From Streptomyces sp. TP-A0356 (GTDB lineage Bacteria; Actinomycetota; Actinomycetes; Streptomycetales; Streptomycetaceae), in the NCBI RefSeq assembly GCF_001417775.1, contig NZ_BBZJ01000026.1:1-61229 (forward strand): 61,229 bases of DNA. The letters are read 5' to 3'. Below, one piece after another: positions 18,738 through 27,341 of the stretch (the stretch's first letter is position 1; each line of letters starts with the position of its first letter). Made by a program: the position numbers and the translations under genes. The notes under the pieces are model-generated. The model searched no databases, was not told where the DNA came from, and saw nothing but the letters and a program-made list of their open reading frames with translations.

Positions 18738-18948
18738 GCGCGGAGCACCGCACGGCGCCTGAACGCCCGGGCGGACGCGGGGGCCGGTGCGGCTGTCCGC
18801 GCGGGGGAGGGTGTGCGCTGGATGCGCCGTGTGCGACAGATGCCGGGGGCATGCGCTGGGTCCTGTGCGCCTGTGTGCCGCTGGTGCGCCCTCCCTGGCG
18901 GTGATCTGCCGGTCTAGGGTCTGGTTCCTCGGGTTGGAGGTGACGGCC

Positions 18949-19212
18949 ATGGCGGGGCGCACAGCGCGCTGGGGGGCGACGCTGACGCTGGGGGCGCTGT
19001 GGTGGTGGGGGGTAATCCGACTCGTGCTGGCACCCGATGCTGGGGTGCTGGAGGGGGCGGTCGCGACCGGGGGATGGGGACTTAGCCTCCTGCCGGTGCA
19101 CTGTGTGCCGAAGGCCAGGGCCGTGGGGGCGGCCGGGTCGGACCGGTGGGTGAGGTCATGGCAGCGGTGGCGGACCGCCAGGGAGCGCGGGAGGGGCGCG
19201 CAACCAGGGTGA
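18949..19212 (+). CDS. Small hypothetical membrane protein
   Basis: About 87 residues. One clear hydrophobic segment near 10-30 (LTLGALWWWGVIRLVLAP) is followed by a second weak one and an Arg-rich tail (RSWQRWRTARERGRGAQPG). The ATG at 18949 has a strong GGAGGTGA ribosome site 5 nt upstream, the main argument that this is a gene; the frame is open for 54 codons further upstream but without a comparable site. Family not recognised. It is followed by a strong hairpin. Confidence 0.55.
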   Translation: MAGRTARWGATLTLGALWWWGVIRLVLAPDAGVLEGAVATGGWGLSLLPVHCVPKARAVGAAGSDRWVRSWQRWRTARERGRGAQPG

Positions 19213-19250
19213 GGGGTGGGAACGCGGGGGAGCGCGCCGGGCCGGCGGGA

Positions 19251-19287
19251 CCGCCTCCGGAGGCATTCAGGGGGCCTCCGGAGGCGG
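19251..19287. terminator. Bidirectional terminator hairpin
   Basis: A perfect 14-bp stem CCGCCTCCGGAGGC / GCCTCCGGAGGCGG (19251-19264 with 19274-19287) has a 9-nt loop. It lies between the small membrane protein (plus) and the SDR gene (minus), which converge. Confidence 0.7.
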
Positions 19288-19336
19288 CGGCCGGCCCGGC
19301 CGCGCATCAGCGGCACGGGCGAAGCGGGCAGGGCGG

Positions 19337-19425
19337 AAGCGAGCACGGGGTACGGCTGGCATGGGAGAAGCGAGCACGGGGTACGGCGGACATGGGAGAA
19401 GCGAGCACGAAGGAAGCGAGCACGG
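19337..19425. repeat. 31-bp tandem repeat, intergenic
   Basis: AAGCGAGCACGG recurs at 19337, 19368 and 19399 (31-bp period), then at 19414 in a shortened unit. Copies 1-2 share the rest of the unit (GGTACGGC, CATGGGAG) with few changes. No coding role is evident. Confidence 0.8.
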
Positions 19426-19460
19426 CTGTCAGCGGGGGTCCGCGTCACCAGGCACGGGTG

Positions 19461-20222
19461 TCACCAAGGCATCGCCACGCCGCCGTTGGGGCGGAGGATC
19501 TGGCCCGTGGTGAAGGACGAGGCGTCCGAGGCCAGGTGCAGGACCGCGTGGGCGACGTCCTCCGGCTCACCGACCCGGCCCAGCGGTGACAACCGGGCCA
19601 TGAACACCTCCGTCCGGGCCTGAGCCTGCCCGTGGCGGAGCGTCATCGGCGTACGGGTCCATCCCGGTGCCACCGCGTTGACCCGGATGCCGTGCCGCCC
19701 CACCTCCGTCGCCAGGGTCTTCGTGAGCTGCACCACGGCCGCCTTCGCCACGCCGTAGCAGAGCAGGCCGGGTCCGCCGGTGTCGACGGCACCGGAGGCC
19801 ATGGTGACGATGCTGCCGCGGGTGCCGTCTGCGATCATGCGGAGGGCAGCTTCCTGGCAGGCGTGGAGCACTCCCTTGAAGTTGACGGCCAGTACCCGGT
19901 CGAGGTCCTCGTCGCGCGTCTCCAGGACGGGGCTACTGTGCATGATCCCGGCGACGGCCGCCATCGCGTCGAGGCGCTCGCAGGATTCGACCGCCCGTCT
20001 GAGCTGCGCCCGGTCGGTCACATCGAGGTGGTGCGTGTGTGCCGTGCCGCCCCGGCCCTTGATCAGAGTCGCCGTCTCGTGCAGGCGCGGTGCGTCGCGG
20101 TCCGCGCAGTGCACGGTCGCACCGGCCTCCGCAAGCAGCACGGCCGAGGCACGGCCGATGCCACTGGCGGCGCCGGTGACGAATGCGGTGCGTCCGCTGA
20201 GGTCGTACGCCGTGACGGGCAT
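19461..20222 (-). CDS. Short-chain dehydrogenase/reductase (SDR, classical)
   Basis: About 253 residues. The cofactor motif is TGAASGIG (about 16-23), then CADRD, where the aspartate suggests NAD preference. The catalytic Ser lies in VTMASGAV and the active-site pair in YGVAK (Tyr-x3-Lys). The C-terminus is GQILRPNGGVAMPW, as in classical SDRs. The normal NNAG motif is replaced by AVAGIM. Substrate is not predictable. The ATG lacks a ribosome site, and TACCGT lies 12-17 nt upstream, which suggests a leaderless or nearly leaderless mRNA. Confidence 0.85.
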   Translation of the reverse strand: MPVTAYDLSGRTAFVTGAASGIGRASAVLLAEAGATVHCADRDAPRLHETATLIKGRGGTAHTHHLDVTDRAQLRRAVESCERLDAMAAVAGIMHSSPVLETRDEDLDRVLAVNFKGVLHACQEAALRMIADGTRGSIVTMASGAVDTGGPGLLCYGVAKAAVVQLTKTLATEVGRHGIRVNAVAPGWTRTPMTLRHGQAQARTEVFMARLSPLGRVGEPEDVAHAVLHLASDASSFTTGQILRPNGGVAMPW

Positions 20223-20255
20223 GACAGCGACGGTACGAGCGTTCCTGACGGGTCG

Positions 20256-21110
20256 TCAATTGGTCGTAAGGCGACGGATGCCGCGCTGGTTCGCCCGCCC
20301 CGGGGGTGGTCCGGGCGCCGGAGCCGGGCCCCACTGGCAGGCCGGGCACCAGTAGGTGGGGCGCTCACGGGAGCCGTCGCCCTGGTCGCCCACCCGGATC
20401 CGGGTGCCGCAGCGCACACAGGGTCGGGGCGCGCGCCCATAGACGAAGAGGTTCTGTTCGCGCCGTCCCGTGGTGTTGCGCGCCGGGCGCTCGCGGTTCG
20501 CCTCCAGCAGCCTCTTGGCGAGGACGGGGAGGTGGGCGGCGTGCTCGGCGGGGAGGTCGCCGACCGGGAGCCAGGGGGTCACCTGGAGCAGGAAGCACAG
20601 CTCGCTCTTGAAGACGTTGCCGATACCGGCCAGGTTCCGCTGGTCGAGGAGGGCCTCGCCGAGGGGACGGGCGGGGTCGCGCAGCAGGTTCTCCAGCGCC
20701 TTGCCGGGGTCCCAGTCGGGGCCCAGGAGGTCGGGGCCCAGGTGGCCCACGGCGCGCTGCTCGTCGGCGGTGCGCAGCAGTTCCAGGACGGGCAGGCGGT
20801 AGCCGACGGCCGTGCGGTCGACGGTGCCGAGGATCGCCCGGATCTGGTGGGCGGGACCGCCGCTCCAGCGCTGCTCCGCCGCGTAGATCTGCCAGGCGCC
20901 GTCCATCTTGAGATGTGAGTGCAGCGTGAGCCCGCCCTCGATCCGGGTCAGGAGGTGCTTGCCGCGCGGGGTGACGTCCAGGACGGTACGGCCGGTGAGG
21001 TCGGCCGTGGCGTACTTGGGAACCCGGAGGTCGGAACGGGTCAGCACCTTGCCCGCCAGCGCCCCGTGCAGACGCTTCGCGGCTTGGTAGACGGTGTCTC
21101 CTTCGGGCAT
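20256..21110 (-). CDS. nei: Nei/Fpg-family DNA glycosylase/AP lyase (endonuclease VIII type)
   Basis: About 284 residues. Catalytic Pro2-Glu3 follow the initiator in MPEGDTVYQAAKRLHGAL; the PEGDTV start is typical of the actinobacterial Nei group rather than Fpg (PELPEV). A helix-two-turn-helix region lies in LLDQRNLAGIGNVFKSELC, and a C-terminal zinc finger is C-x2-C (CVRCG) and C-x2-C (CPACQ). The protein removes oxidised pyrimidines and nicks abasic DNA. A basic ~30-residue tail extends past the finger. The start is fixed because the proline must be residue 2. It lies just downstream of lhr on the same strand (126-bp gap), making a repair pair. Confidence 0.92.
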   Translation of the reverse strand: MPEGDTVYQAAKRLHGALAGKVLTRSDLRVPKYATADLTGRTVLDVTPRGKHLLTRIEGGLTLHSHLKMDGAWQIYAAEQRWSGGPAHQIRAILGTVDRTAVGYRLPVLELLRTADEQRAVGHLGPDLLGPDWDPGKALENLLRDPARPLGEALLDQRNLAGIGNVFKSELCFLLQVTPWLPVGDLPAEHAAHLPVLAKRLLEANRERPARNTTGRREQNLFVYGRAPRPCVRCGTRIRVGDQGDGSRERPTYWCPACQWGPAPAPGPPPGRANQRGIRRLTTN

Positions 21111-21236
21111 GGGTCAAGGGTGACACGGTCGGGGTGGTGCGGGCGGTGCGAGTCGTACGGTGGGGCGCGCGACTACGCCCCGCACCGCCTGTCGGGCCAC
21201 CAGAGAGGTTGCCGGCCGCCGCCGGGGGTCGACAGG

Positions 21237-24200
21237 TCATGCGCGGATGCGCAGCCCCCGCGGGGTCGCGATGAAGCCCGCTTCCTCCAGCAGGATGCCG
21301 AAGGGGGACGAGAGGGCCGAGGCGCCGTTGACGCGCTCCACCGTGACCGTGCCGAGGGAACCCGCCCGTGCCGCCGCCCCGAGGGCCTCGGCGGCCGTGC
21401 GCAGCCGGGCGTCCTGCGTCGGCTCGACCTCCGGGTCGGAGGGCCAGGCCAGCAGGGTCTTGCCGCCGCGCTCCATGTAGAGCGCCAGTTCACCGTCGAC
21501 CAGGACCACGAGCGAACCCGCCTTGCGCCCCGGCTTGTGCCCGGCATCCGTCGGCGGCTCGGGCCAGGGCAGGGCCGCGCCGTACGCGTTCGCCGGGTCG
21601 GCGGCCGCGAGGACGACCGTACGCGCCGAGCCGGTGGCGCGGGTGCGGTTCGGCGGCAGGCCCCGTCCGTGCCGTCCGTACGCGGAATCGGAGCCGGCTT
21701 CCACGGCCGAGAAGCCGGAACCCGAGCGAGGGCCTCCGAAACCGGGTGCGGACAGCGGGTCCGGGACGGGGGGACCCATGGCGAAGGCGTCGTCGAAGCC
21801 GATGCCGGACGGACCGGCCGGGCCGTCGTCGAATCCGGTGCCCGAGGCGGCGTCCGGGCCGTCGAACGGGCCGGGCCCGGTGTCCTGAGCCCCGATGGGG
21901 TCGAACGGGTGGGCGTGGTCACCGGGGAACCCGTTCGTGAAGCCGTTCCCCGAGCCGGGCCCCGCCGCCGCGCCCGGCAGCGGTTCCTGCCGCTCGCGTG
22001 CGTTCGCCGCCGCGCGCAGCCGGTCAACCGCGCCGTCCATCGCGAACTGTGCCGCGCCCAGCCCCTCGACCACATAGCCCCGACGTGCCTGACCGCTCTC
22101 CTCGAAGGCGGACAGGACGCGATACACGGCGGAGAAGCCGCCCTCGACGCCTTCCGCGCCCACCGCGCCGCGGGTCACCACACCGTGCCGGTCCAGCAGC
22201 GTCCGGGCCCGGGCATGGGCACGGACGGTGGGGTCGGCCTCCCGGGCCGGAAGCAGCGACCACCGGCCCGCGACGGTCGGCGGGCCCGTACGGGACTGGG
22301 GGCGGGCGGCGGCCGTCAGCGAGCCGTACCGCCCCCGCGGGACCGTCCGCTTGGCGCGGTGCGCGGTGGAGCCCGCGGTACGGCCCGAGCCGAGGAGCGA
22401 CCGCAGCGGCGCGAGGGTGTCGTTCGTCAGCCGCCCCGACCAGGCCAGGTCCCAGATCGCGTCGGCCAGTTGGGGTTCCGTGACGTCCGGGTGCGTGGTG
22501 GCGCGCACCTGGTCGGCGATCTGGCGGAAGAACAGACCGTAACCCCCCGAGAGGGCGTCCAGGACCGACTGGTGCAGCGCGGTCAGCTCCAAGGGGTGCG
22601 GGGCGGGCAGCAGCACGGGCGCCGAATCCGCCAGATAGAGGGAGATCCAGCCGTCCTTGCCGGGCAGCGCGCCCGCGCCCGCCCACACCACCTCGCCGGC
22701 GGCCGTGAGTTCGTCCAGCATCGCGGGCGTGTAGTTCGCGACCCGGGACGGCAGGACGAGCTTCTCCAGGGCGGACGCCGGCACGGAGGCGCCCTGCAGC
22801 TGCTCGATCGCGCGCACCAGACCATCCACACCGCGCAGCCCGTGCCCACTGCCGACGTGCTGCCACTGCGGCAGGAACTGCGCCAGCGCGGCCGGGGGCA
22901 CCGGCTCCAGCTCATGCCGCAGCGCCGCCAGCGAACGGCGCCGCAGCCTGCGCAGCACCGCGGCGTCGCACCACTCCTGGCCGATCCCCGCCGGGTGGAA
23001 CTCGCCCTGGACGATCCGGCCGGCCGCTGCCAGCCGTTGCAGCGCGCCCTCGGTGACCGCCACCCCGAGTCCGAACCGCGCGGCCGCGGTGGCCGAGGTG
23101 AACGGGCCGTGGGTGCGCGCGTACCGCGCGAGCAGGTCGCCGAGCGGGTCCTTGACGGGCTCGGTGAAGGCCTCCGGGACGCCCACCGGCAGCGCCGTGC
23201 CCAGCGCGTCGCGCAGCCGGCCCGCGTCCTCGATCGCCGCCCAGTGGTCGGCGCCCGCGATACGGACCTTGATCGCCCGGCGGGCGGCGGCCAGCTCCTG
23301 GGCCCAGTGCGGCTCGGCGCCCCGCTCCACCAGCTCGGCGTCGGTGAGCGGGCCCAGCAGCCGCAGCACGTCCGCGACCGACTCGACGTCCTTGACGCGC
23401 CGGTCCTCGGTGAGCCACTGCAGCTCGCGCTCCAGCTCCGTCAGGACCTCGGCGTCGAGCAGCTCCCGCAGCTCCGCCTGGCCCAGCAGCTCGGACAGCA
23501 GCCGGGAGTCCAGCGACAGCGCGGCGGCGCGCCGCTCGGCGAGCGGTGAGTCCCCCTCGTACAGGAACTGCGCGACATAACCGAACAGGAGCGAGCGGGC
23601 GAAGGGGGACGGCTCCGGGGTGGTGACCTCGACGAGCCGCACCGCCCGGGACTCGATGTCCCCCATCAGCTCGACGAGCCCCGGGACGTCGAAGACGTCC
23701 TGCAGGCACTCGCGGACGGCCTCCAGGACGATCGGGAACGAGCCGAACTCGCTGGCCACCTGGAGCAGCTGGGCCGCGCGCTGACGCTGCTGCCACAGCG
23801 GGGTGCGCCTGCCCGGACTGCGGCGCGGCAGCAGCAGTGCCCGGGCCGCGCACTCGCGGAACCGGGACGCGAACAACGCCGAGCCGCCGACCTGGTCGGT
23901 GACGATCTGGTCGACCTCGCCCTTGTCGAAGGCGACGTCAGCCGCGCCGACGGGCGCCTGCTCGGCGTCGTACTGCGTGCCCGCCTTCATCGGCTCCTGG
24001 TCCAGCAGGTCCAGGCCCATCAGATCGGCGTCGGGCAGCCGCAGCACGATCCCGTCGTCGGCGTGCATGACCTGGGCGTCCATGCCGTACCGCTCGGCCA
24101 GCCGGGCGCCCAGCGCGAGCGCCCACGGGGCGTGGACCTGGGCGCCGAAGGGGGAGTGCACCACGACCCGCCAGTCGCCCAGCTCGTCGCGGAAGCGCTC

Positions 24201-26231
24201 GACGACGATGGTGCGGTCGTCCGGGACGTGACCGCACGCCTCGCGCTGTTCGTCGAGGTACGACAGCACGTTGTCCGCGGCCCAGGCGTCGAGACCCGCG
24301 GCCAGCAGCCGCAGCCGCGCGTCCTCCTTGGACAGCGAGCCCACCTCGCGCAGGAACGCCCCCACCGCGCGGCCCAGCTCCAGCGGGCGGCCCAGCTGGT
24401 CGCCCTTCCAGAAGGGCAGCCGGCCCGGGACGCCCGGTGCCGGGGACACCAGGACACGGTCGCGCGTGATGTCCTCGATCCGCCAGGAGCTGGTGCCCAG
24501 CGTGAACACGTCCCCGATCCGGGACTCGTAGACCATCTCCTCGTCCAGCTCGCCGACCCGGCCCCCGCCCTTCTTCGGGTCGGCACCGGCGAGGAAGACC
24601 CCGAAGAGGCCGCGGTCCGGAATCGTGCCCCCGGAGGTGACCGCGAGGCGCTGGGCGCCCGGGCGGCCCGTGATCGTGCCCGTGACCCGGTCCCACACCA
24701 CGCGCGGGCGCAGCTCCGCGAAGGCGTCGGAGGGATAGCGGCCCGCGAGCATGTCCAGCACCGCCGTGAACGCCGACTCGGGCAGGGAGGCGAAGGGGGC
24801 CGCCCGGCGGACGGTGGCGAGGAGGTCGTCGAACTGCCAGGTGTCGAGCGCAGTCATGGCGACGAGCTGCTGAGCGAGCACGTCCAGCGGGTTCGCCGGA
24901 ACCCTCAGCGACTCGATGGAGCCGACGCGCATCCGCTCGGTGACCACGGCGGCCTGGACGAGGTCGCCGCGGTACTTGGGGAAGACCACGCCCGTGGAGA
25001 CCGCGCCGACCTGGTGTCCGGCGCGGCCCACGCGCTGCAGTCCGGAGGCCACGGACGGCGGTGACTCGACCTGGACGACGAGGTCCACCGCGCCCATGTC
25101 GATGCCCAGCTCAAGGCTGGAGGTGGCGACCACGGCGGGCAGCCGGCCCGCCTTCAGGTCCTCCTCGACGAGGGCGCGCTGCTCCTTGGAGACCGAACCG
25201 TGGTGGGCGCGGGCGAGCACCGGGGGCGCCCCCTGGGCCGCGCCCGAGCCGCCCATCAGCTGGGCGGGCGCGTGGTGCTCGTCCAGCGTTTCGCCGGTGG
25301 CCCTCTCGTACGCGATCTCGTTGAGCCGGTTGCACAGCCGCTCCGCGAGGCGGCGTGAGTTGGCGAACACGATCGTCGAGCGGTGGGCCTGGACCAGGTC
25401 GGCGATCCGCTCCTCGACATGCGGCCAGATGGAGGGGCGCTCCGCGCCCTCGGACCCGTCGGCGACGGGAGAGCCGCCCAGCTCGCCGAGGTCCTCGACG
25501 GGGACGACGACGGAGAGATCGAACTCCTTGCCCGACTTCGGCTGGACGATCTCCACCTTGCGGCGCGGGGAGAGGAAGCGGGCGACCTCGTCCACCGGGC
25601 GCACGGTGGCGGACAGGCCGATGCGGCGCGCGGGCTTCGGCAGCAGCTCGTCGAGTCGCTCCAGGGAGAGCGCCAGATGCGCGCCGCGCTTGGTGCCCGC
25701 CACCGCATGAACCTCGTCCAGGATGACCGTCTCCACGCCCGTCAGCGCGTCGCGCGTGGACGACGTGAGCATCAGGAACAGCGATTCGGGGGTGGTGATG
25801 AGGATGTCCGGCGGGCGTGTGGACAGGGCGCGGCGCTCGGCGGCCGGAGTGTCGCCGGAACGGATGCCCACCGTCACCTCCGGCTCGGGCAGGCCGAGCC
25901 GCACCGATTCCTGGCGGATACCCGTGAGCGGGCTGCGCAGATTCCGCTCCACGTCGACCGCGAGGGCCTTCAGCGGGGACACGTACAGCACCCGGCAGCG
26001 CTTCTTGGGGTCGGCGGGCGGCGGGGTGGACGCCAGCTGGTCCAGCGCGGCGAGGAAGGCGGCCAGCGTCTTGCCGGATCCGGTCGGCGCGACCACGAGC
26101 ACGTCCGAACCCTCGCCGATGGCGCGCCACGCCCCGGCCTGGGCGTCGGTGGGCGCGGAAAACGCCCCCGTGAACCAGCCGCGGGTCGCGGGGGAGAAGC
26201 CGTCGAGGGCTCGGTGTGCGGGACTTGCCAT
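21237..26231 (-). CDS. lhr: Lhr: giant ATP-dependent SF2 helicase
   Basis: About 1664 residues. Walker A is APTGSGKT (48-55), motif II is DEVH (ILDEVHAV), motif III is LSATV, and the C-terminal RecA-like domain has SSLELGIDMGAVDLV and QRVGRAGHQVG. A winged helix, the Lhr beta-barrel and the long Lhr-specific C-terminal domain follow. Lhr is a 3'-to-5' DNA/RNA-DNA helicase linked to crosslink and recombination repair and induced by DNA damage in mycobacteria. About 140 residues (roughly 1415-1557; 21560-21985) are a Gly/Pro/Phe/Asp-rich low-complexity insert. The ATG 26231 is 6 nt after a damage-type promoter, so the mRNA is probably leaderless. Confidence 0.93.
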   Translation of the reverse strand: MASPAHRALDGFSPATRGWFTGAFSAPTDAQAGAWRAIGEGSDVLVVAPTGSGKTLAAFLAALDQLASTPPPADPKKRCRVLYVSPLKALAVDVERNLRSPLTGIRQESVRLGLPEPEVTVGIRSGDTPAAERRALSTRPPDILITTPESLFLMLTSSTRDALTGVETVILDEVHAVAGTKRGAHLALSLERLDELLPKPARRIGLSATVRPVDEVARFLSPRRKVEIVQPKSGKEFDLSVVVPVEDLGELGGSPVADGSEGAERPSIWPHVEERIADLVQAHRSTIVFANSRRLAERLCNRLNEIAYERATGETLDEHHAPAQLMGGSGAAQGAPPVLARAHHGSVSKEQRALVEEDLKAGRLPAVVATSSLELGIDMGAVDLVVQVESPPSVASGLQRVGRAGHQVGAVSTGVVFPKYRGDLVQAAVVTERMRVGSIESLRVPANPLDVLAQQLVAMTALDTWQFDDLLATVRRAAPFASLPESAFTAVLDMLAGRYPSDAFAELRPRVVWDRVTGTITGRPGAQRLAVTSGGTIPDRGLFGVFLAGADPKKGGGRVGELDEEMVYESRIGDVFTLGTSSWRIEDITRDRVLVSPAPGVPGRLPFWKGDQLGRPLELGRAVGAFLREVGSLSKEDARLRLLAAGLDAWAADNVLSYLDEQREACGHVPDDRTIVVERFRDELGDWRVVVHSPFGAQVHAPWALALGARLAERYGMDAQVMHADDGIVLRLPDADLMGLDLLDQEPMKAGTQYDAEQAPVGAADVAFDKGEVDQIVTDQVGGSALFASRFRECAARALLLPRRSPGRRTPLWQQRQRAAQLLQVASEFGSFPIVLEAVRECLQDVFDVPGLVELMGDIESRAVRLVEVTTPEPSPFARSLLFGYVAQFLYEGDSPLAERRAAALSLDSRLLSELLGQAELRELLDAEVLTELERELQWLTEDRRVKDVESVADVLRLLGPLTDAELVERGAEPHWAQELAAARRAIKVRIAGADHWAAIEDAGRLRDALGTALPVGVPEAFTEPVKDPLGDLLARYARTHGPFTSATAAARFGLGVAVTEGALQRLAAAGRIVQGEFHPAGIGQEWCDAAVLRRLRRRSLAALRHELEPVPPAALAQFLPQWQHVGSGHGLRGVDGLVRAIEQLQGASVPASALEKLVLPSRVANYTPAMLDELTAAGEVVWAGAGALPGKDGWISLYLADSAPVLLPAPHPLELTALHQSVLDALSGGYGLFFRQIADQVRATTHPDVTEPQLADAIWDLAWSGRLTNDTLAPLRSLLGSGRTAGSTAHRAKRTVPRGRYGSLTAAARPQSRTGPPTVAGRWSLLPAREADPTVRAHARARTLLDRHGVVTRGAVGAEGVEGGFSAVYRVLSAFEESGQARRGYVVEGLGAAQFAMDGAVDRLRAAANARERQEPLPGAAAGPGSGNGFTNGFPGDHAHPFDPIGAQDTGPGPFDGPDAASGTGFDDGPAGPSGIGFDDAFAMGPPVPDPLSAPGFGGPRSGSGFSAVEAGSDSAYGRHGRGLPPNRTRATGSARTVVLAAADPANAYGAALPWPEPPTDAGHKPGRKAGSLVVLVDGELALYMERGGKTLLAWPSDPEVEPTQDARLRTAAEALGAAARAGSLGTVTVERVNGASALSSPFGILLEEAGFIATPRGLRIRA

Positions 26232-26237
26232 GCGTCA

Positions 26238-26260
26238 ATCCTGCACCCGCCCACTGACAA
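26238..26260 (-). promoter_or_regulatory. lhr promoter, near-perfect PafBC-type DNA-damage element
   Basis: On the minus strand TTGTCAGTG (26260-26252) is an exact match to the upstream element. Eight nt later comes CAGGAT (26243-26238), one base from TAnnnT. Six nt then lead to the lhr ATG. The mycobacterial RecA-independent damage promoter has the form tTGTCRGTG-N8-TAnnnT. Confidence 0.7.
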
Positions 26261-26366
26261 ACCCATCTGACCTGGGCAAATGCCCAGGGAAGGGGGCGGC
26301 GGGCGGGCTCCGGGCGTCCGGGCCGTGGCGCGGAGGCCGCCCCGGCCGTGACGCAGAATGGGGGCC

Positions 26367-27341
26367 ATGGCAGGTTCCGGGGAGCGCGCACGGCACTGGC
26401 AGTACGACGAACTGCCCGGTGTCGACCTGCTGCGGGCCCGCTACATCCGCAAGACCTTCGTGCGGCACACCCACGAGCACTTCGTGATCGCGGCGATCGC
26501 CGACGGGGTCGAGATCTTCCACCACGGCGGCGCCGACCAGTACGCGGGCCCGGGCGCCCTGGCGCTGGTCAACCCCGACACCCCGCACACGGGCCGGGCC
26601 GGCGGACCCGAGGGCTGGCGGTACGGGGCCGTCTACCCCTCGCCGGAGCTGGTGGCCGAGATCGCCGCCGAGACCACGGCCCTCCGCGGCACCCCCGGCT
26701 TCGCCACTCCGGTGCTGGACGACCCGTACGCCGCAGGCCTGGTCCACGAGGTGCTCCGGGCCGCGGACGAGGGGAACGCGCTGGCCGCCGACACCGTGCT
26801 GCGGATCGCCGTGACCCGGCTGCTGCGGCTCAACGGCGGGCCGATGCCGCAGCGCTCCGTGCGTACCGCGGGCGCCCGCGCCGCCGCACGCGCGCGTGCC
26901 CTGCTGGAGGAACGGATGGCCGAGCCTCCGAGCCTGGAACGGCTCGCGGCCGAGCTCGGGACCAGCCCCTTCGCGCTGCTGCGTGCCTTCCGCGACACCT
27001 ACGGCATGCCCCCGCACGCCTGGTTGACGGACGCCCGCGTCCGCCGGGCCCGGCACCTCCTGGACTCCGGCATCGCGCCCGCGCGGGCGGCGGTCACGGT
27101 GGGTTTCACCGACCAGCCGCACCTCAACCGGCACTTCACCCGCATCGTGGGCGTGCCTCCGGGCGCGTACCAGCGCGAGCGCAGGGGTGACGGCCCGCGC
27201 ACGCCGGGGCGCAAGAACGTACAAGACCCGCCGCAACGGCAGCTCGTACCGTCCGGGGCGTGGCAGAACAGACCGCTCTCGCGGACATACACAGGGAAGA
27301 CGGCGGCAAGCCGGACGCCGCCGTCGTCCGGGACGCCCTAG
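26367..27341 (+). CDS. AraC-family regulator (cupin-type sensor, C-terminal double HTH)
   Basis: About 324 residues. The N-terminal AraC-like cupin sensor covers about 10-140 (RKTFVRHTHEHFVIAAIADG, NPDTPHTGRAG). The DNA-binding domain is about 175-275 with LERLAAELGTSPFALLRAF and the signature VGFTDQPHLNRHFTRIVGVPPGAYQ. About 50 residues of low-complexity tail follow the usual family end and overlap the azlC start by 82 nt, so the true product may be little more than the first ~275 residues functionally. ATG 26367 is preferred; ATG 26358 is in frame just upstream. It likely controls azlCD. The region between lhr and this gene is a short divergent promoter. Confidence 0.85.
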   Translation: MAGSGERARHWQYDELPGVDLLRARYIRKTFVRHTHEHFVIAAIADGVEIFHHGGADQYAGPGALALVNPDTPHTGRAGGPEGWRYGAVYPSPELVAEIAAETTALRGTPGFATPVLDDPYAAGLVHEVLRAADEGNALAADTVLRIAVTRLLRLNGGPMPQRSVRTAGARAAARARALLEERMAEPPSLERLAAELGTSPFALLRAFRDTYGMPPHAWLTDARVRRARHLLDSGIAPARAAVTVGFTDQPHLNRHFTRIVGVPPGAYQRERRGDGPRTPGRKNVQDPPQRQLVPSGAWQNRPLSRTYTGKTAASRTPPSSGTP

